The notes under the pieces: generated by a model | Told to the model about the DNA's origin: nothing | The model's input: only the letters and a program-made list of their open reading frames with translations | Database searches by the model: none | Part shown: one piece after another, positions 60,401 through 64,000 of the stretch | How positions within the stretch are numbered: position 1 is the first letter of the stretch | How the letters are laid out: each line of letters begins with the position of its first letter | Translations under genes and position numbers: made by a program | Assembly (NCBI GenBank): GCA_033002965.1 | Contig: JAURVB010000026.1 | Coordinates: forward strand, 1-64,000 | DNA length: 64,000 nt | DNA from: Piper betle | Lineage: Eukaryota; Streptophyta; Magnoliopsida; Piperales; Piperaceae | Reading direction: 5' to 3'

Positions 60401-61557
60401 AGGTTAATATTAATTCTTAAGTATTAACTTTTCCAGGGTTTTATAGCCACGTCTTGAGATAGGGCGTGTGTTTGTCAAAGCGGGCTCTAGAACTGGTGAG
60501 TGTCCACTCCATTCCCGAGGGATCTTGACAACTCCACCTTTAAGTTCCTCAAACTCGAGAGAAGTGTGGAGGGTTTTGGGTATTGTTGTGGAGTGCATGT
60601 TTAGACTTGTGGCGAAAAAGGGTACTGAAGGCGCATGTCTGAAAGTACCCGGCCTCTATACTTAGGGCCAAGAGTAATATGAAGGACATACAGGGCTAAG
60701 ATGAACCAAAATGATTTTCCCGTGCAAAGGGATAGTTTAAATGACCAAGAAAAGAGAATGTTTTGGAAAGAGAAAGATATGGAAGGGGATGCTGCTGCCT
60801 TAGAGCGACAACTCCCATTACTGCCCTTATGAGAGTTCTTGAGGAAGTATATGAGATTTTTATTCAACAGGAGGGTTAGCTCTCCTGTATCAGATTGATA
60901 TTAATTATTTTTTAGACTGGTAACACTCGTTACTAACAATTTTATATATTTATGTAGGTGAGAATTATGATGAATGAAAGCTGTCGAGACTACGAAGGAG
61001 CAGCACAAATCCATGCACACATATACCTGCCATGTGTAATGTATAATGATGGTGTGTTGATGTTATGTGAATGATAATCATGTTGTGTTATGCCTTGATA
61101 AACTGCCTATAAAAACGAATAGATAAATGTGAATGAACAGGGAGTCTTGGAGCTCAAACTTGGCTCAGGTGAAAACGAAAGTGATAATGACTGAATACTA
61201 TGGTAGATTATCATGTTTTATATTATTTTGATAGAATATTTATATATTTATGTTGTGGACAGGTTGGCCCTTATTGTACTTTTAGGAAAACTCTGTCTAT
61301 TTTTCTATAGAAATATATTTTTTCTTTTGATTTTCTCATTTATTGTTTTGTCCTATTTTTGCTTGTACGTCATGGCATGCATGTAAGATTACGTTAGAAC
61401 CCAATTGTTTCATCCATGTTTTGCATGTCACATCTCTATCTTAAGACGTTGAGGGCAAATCTGGGTCAGCTTAACCGAATCCACTAAATTAGCGAACAGT
61501 TCAGCTGCCGATGACATTTTCGGGTCGGTTCATGGTGAGCCGAAACAAGGTGTTATA
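57455..61557 (+). mobile_element. 3' LTR of the Ty3/gypsy element with nested insertion
   Basis: Starts TGTAAAACTCATGACTCGAG and ends GTGTTATA. Without the inserted 1165-bp element and duplicated ATAGC it is about 2.93 kb, matching the ~3.0-kb solo LTR at 44941-47939. A GC-rich segment at 57930-58560 corresponds to the transcript leader. Open frames here (57909-58320) are translations of this leader. The LTR covers the full family length, unlike its 5' partner. Confidence 0.85.
59278..60442 (-). mobile_element. Solo LTR nested in the gypsy 3' LTR
   Basis: Flanked by ATAGC on both sides (59273-59277 and 60443-60447), a perfect 5-bp target duplication. The uninterrupted sequence is seen in the 5' LTR near 51920. 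Its reverse complement matches 41724-43158 along its length, including TATATAAAGGAG promoter text. The terminal bases do not show clean TG..CA, so the ends are eroded. It inserted after the host element. Confidence 0.85.
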
Positions 61558-61760
61558 GGGTAGTTTTGATAATTTTTTTATAGCGAATGACTTTTGAACA
61601 ATCGATTGAGTGTTAGCCAAACGTTTGTTTAAACGGGTAATGCGAACTTTAGCTACCGAACCTATGATCAAAGCTATATCGAAGTTTTCTCAACTTCAAA
61701 TTCCTTGTTCCACATCAGCCCCATTTTTGACTTCCAGACTCTTGACCATATATATATATA
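61558..61760. repeat. Dispersed repeat shared with 47990-48200
   Basis: Immediately right of the gypsy 3' LTR, TAGTTTTGATAATTTTTTTA, GTTAGCCAAACG and TCTCAACTTCAAATTCC match the block right of the 44941-47939 solo LTR. The element family is unknown. Confidence 0.55.
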
Positions 61761-63057
61761 ATTGAAAAATTAAGATGAGCTACACATCATATCGTTTATA
61801 TGAACTACACATTAAATTTGAACCTTTTTTAGTTGGTCCCATAAAATTATATATATATAGTAAAATACATAACTAGGTGATTGATAAAATTTTGTTTTTT
61901 TAACATTAATGTGACCTAATTTTAGATTTTAAAAGATGCACTAGTCATAATTGCATAAATCGGGCGATTCCTAGTTAGATCGGTTGGGTTTACCCGGCTA
62001 GATTAGAAACTCGGTGATTTAGAGGCCGACTCGTTTTGGGTGAAAAATGGGCCATGAATCACCCCGTTTTGTGCACCGATTTGGCAACGGAGAAAATCGG
62101 ACGAATTGGTTCCCTCTCTCGAGAAACCAAAACTCTACCTGACATGATCCACTCCCATGGGGATTCAATCATCAACCGACGCCGCCCCTGTGCTCCAAGC
62201 CATCATCGACCACCCAAGAATATGATCACCACTACTCTCAAAACAATGCCCCTCTAAAGACCCGCCCACCTTGAACCCCCACCACTGTTTTGGCCGGGCA
62301 GGCAAGCACTGGTCCTGTCTTCCAAGTAGCCTGTGCTCCAAAGTTCGGCCATTGCTAGTCTCTGCTTCCTTGCTACTCTCTGAACACAAATACTAGCAAG
62401 CAGCGGATTGGCGAGACTGGCAAGCCGCAGATCCTTCCCCTCCTAATCTGAATTTTCTTTTGTAGCTTTCATATATGTTTTCAAAGTTCTGTATTGATTA
62501 GAAAATGATTAATTAGTGAATAAGATGTGTGGTTCATGTTACCTTACAATTCTTCATGCATTGAAGGGCTTTGATCTTCTAATGAGCTGATTGATCTTAC
62601 TTTGCTGTCTAGAAAGTAATAAATAGTGTTTAGCATAGAATGCACCAAAAAACTGAACCAGTTCATTATAAATATTATTATATGTGATTGCAAGCATGAT
62701 AAATATTATATAGTCAAAATATTATGATTTTATTACACACGAATTACATGATTTGAACCGATTTTTATCCGACTTTTTATAAATCGATTCAATTTAATGA
62801 CTCTCTCGCTCATCCACACACACATCTCGTTCAACAAATATTTGAATGATATCTTAATAATCATTCCTTCTGCAATTGCATGTTTGAATTACAACATAGC
62901 TTGCAATAGTTGTATACATTATTTGGGGGTAAAGGCCTTGAAAGTTTCAAGACAAAAATATCAAATTGTGTATAAATATGTTGGACCATAATTTGCCGGA
63001 GTTTACTGCATTACCTTAGTATATATAAAATGGGTAGCCATCTAATGCTCCAATTAC
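61761..63057. other. Intergenic sequence and 3' flank of the pectin acetylesterase gene
   Basis: The AT-rich part to 61930 and 62440-62800 has no supported feature. A GC-richer block at 61950-62440 carries short open frames on both strands without family motifs, and GATCGGTTGGGTTTACCCGG-type text as in degraded transposons. The last ~100-300 bases before 63058 probably contain the 3' untranslated region of the minus-strand gene. Confidence 0.35.
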
Positions 63058-63926
63058 TCACTTAAATACAAGGTTGTGACAGGTCCGATCACAGGGGTAA
63101 GGACAGTCTATAAGCTTCACCTCTCTCCTGTCAAAAAACCAATCGCCAACTGCTTGAGAGATTCCCTGCCATTTGACAAACAAATTAGTATATTTCAGGA
63201 GATAAGACAGTTGACAATATAAAATTGAATCATCTACAGTATTTTCGCAATAATTGTTTTCATAATATATCTTAAGATTACTGATTATGTTGAACTAATA
63301 GTCAGCATCTATTTCCCTATGATAGCTACAAATATTTCTGGCTTTTAATATATTCCATACATAATTATTTGATCTTTTTCTTCCACCTCTTACCCTAAAA
63401 GGTGTTCGGGACATGAATCCTAAATTAAAAACCATGAGATCATAAATGACTAAGTTTTGATGGTTGGATGCCCTTTGCTGACCAGCCATTTGGGACCAGC
63501 CAAGGAGCAAAGTTACACCATTATTTGATCAAGTAATGAAAAAGAAAACCCGTCCTGCAACTATCTTTGAACAGAGTTTTACCACCAGTACCTGGTTTCT
63601 GATCAGTGGAGAGTTATCTGCAAACCATGTATCTTGCCTCTCTGTTTGGCAATGAGCAAAACAAGAGTTGATGAATAGTCCGTTTTGCCTTGACATTGAG
63701 AAGCCTCTTACGACTGACAACATATGATTGCGAAAATCTGACAAAGGTTTAAAAGCCATGTAAGAAGAAAGAGTAGTCGGGATGCAAACAGAGAAAAATA
63801 GGTGATTCACAAGATCGAACCATTGAAAAAACGGATTTGTGATGCAGAACAGGTGGCATGATTTAATTTACAATTATGCCAATAACCATGAGGATCTGCT
63901 GATGGAGGAGCTAGACTGGCTTGTAC
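63058..63926 (-). CDS. PAE: Pectin acetylesterase (CE13), last three coding exons, partial
   Basis: Secreted cell-wall enzyme that removes acetyl groups from pectin. Exons on the minus strand: 63926-63821, 63737-63592 and 63165-63058, all with GT-AG borders (GTTCGA/TTGTCAG; GTACTG/AATGGCAG) and compatible phases. Joined, they give about 119 codons to TGA. Text starts [19 protein letters not shown], passes [10 protein letters not shown] and [20 protein letters not shown], and ends [21 protein letters not shown] and LVFK. These are C-terminal landmarks of plant pectin acetylesterases. Conserved cysteines are present and the His of SCFAHC is the likely catalytic His (family knowledge, less certain). 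The catalytic Ser and Asp lie in upstream exons beyond the right edge. No stop or frameshift is seen, so the visible part looks functional. Confidence 0.93.
63166..63591 (-). other. Pectin acetylesterase last intron, 426 bp
   Basis: Donor CAG|GTACTG at 63592/63591 and acceptor AATGGCAG|GGAATC at 63166/63165, phase 0. Confidence 0.85.
63738..63820 (-). other. Pectin acetylesterase short intron, 83 bp
   Basis: Donor AATG|GTTCGA and acceptor TTTGTCAG|ATTTTC, splitting an Asp codon (G|AT). The size is near the minimum usual for plants. Confidence 0.85.
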
Positions 63927-64000
63927 CTTTGCAAGAAGAATATTTGTTTCAAGTAAAACACAAAACTGAAGAACCAAATTTTTTAAATCTTTAATTTTCA
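63927..64000 (-). other. Intron sequence at the right edge
   Basis: The T-rich text ending TTCTTGCAAAG is a good acceptor for the exon at 63926. The preceding exon lies outside the window. Confidence 0.7.

Overview
This is nuclear DNA of a dicot-type flowering plant (species not identifiable by eye). The evidence is GT-AG introns splitting plant-specific gene families (an AP2/ERF transcription factor and a pectin acetylesterase), Ty3/gypsy and Ty1/copia remnants with initiator-Met tRNA primer sites, a TRIM element, MITE-like hairpins and long AT-rich intergenic DNA. No bacterial-style genes, CRISPR array or phage module is present.

Layout. (1) 1-18.8 kb is nested retrotransposon wreckage: a decayed Ty3/gypsy pol with its 3' LTR, a copia-type zinc-knuckle remnant, a minus-strand gypsy LTR, a complete TRIM (10458-11060), a small LTR retrotransposon (12855-17305) split by a 3.2-kb solo LTR, a hAT-type MITE with a near-perfect 8-bp target duplication (17591-18210), and a 550-bp solo LTR with a perfect 5-bp target duplication (18259-18808). 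(2) 18.8-35.5 kb is an AT-rich island without recognisable LTR elements. It holds a minus-strand two-exon ERF gene of the RAP2.6L/ERF113 type (31852-34079, intron 32429-33976) plus MITE-like hairpins, microsatellites and tandem duplications. (3) 35.6-61.6 kb is again retrotransposon-dominated: an unpaired long 5' LTR with a decayed primer site, two members of a 1.2-1.4-kb solo-LTR family, a 3-kb solo LTR, a TRIM/copia mosaic, and one Ty3/gypsy element with both LTRs (50855-61557), broken in every gene and lacking the integrase core. (4) 61.6-64.0 kb returns to genic sequence: the last three coding exons of a pectin acetylesterase on the minus strand, running off the right edge.

The two host genes are unrelated in function: one is a nuclear ethylene-response-type regulator, the other a secreted cell-wall enzyme. 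The ERF gene appears to carry a one-base frameshift just after its AP2 DNA-binding domain, which is the most consequential single observation. I found no convincing new biological system. The rest of interest lies in nested-insertion history, LTR mosaics and unexplained repeat structures. All alignments were made by eye, so boundaries and identities are approximate unless a target-site duplication fixes them.
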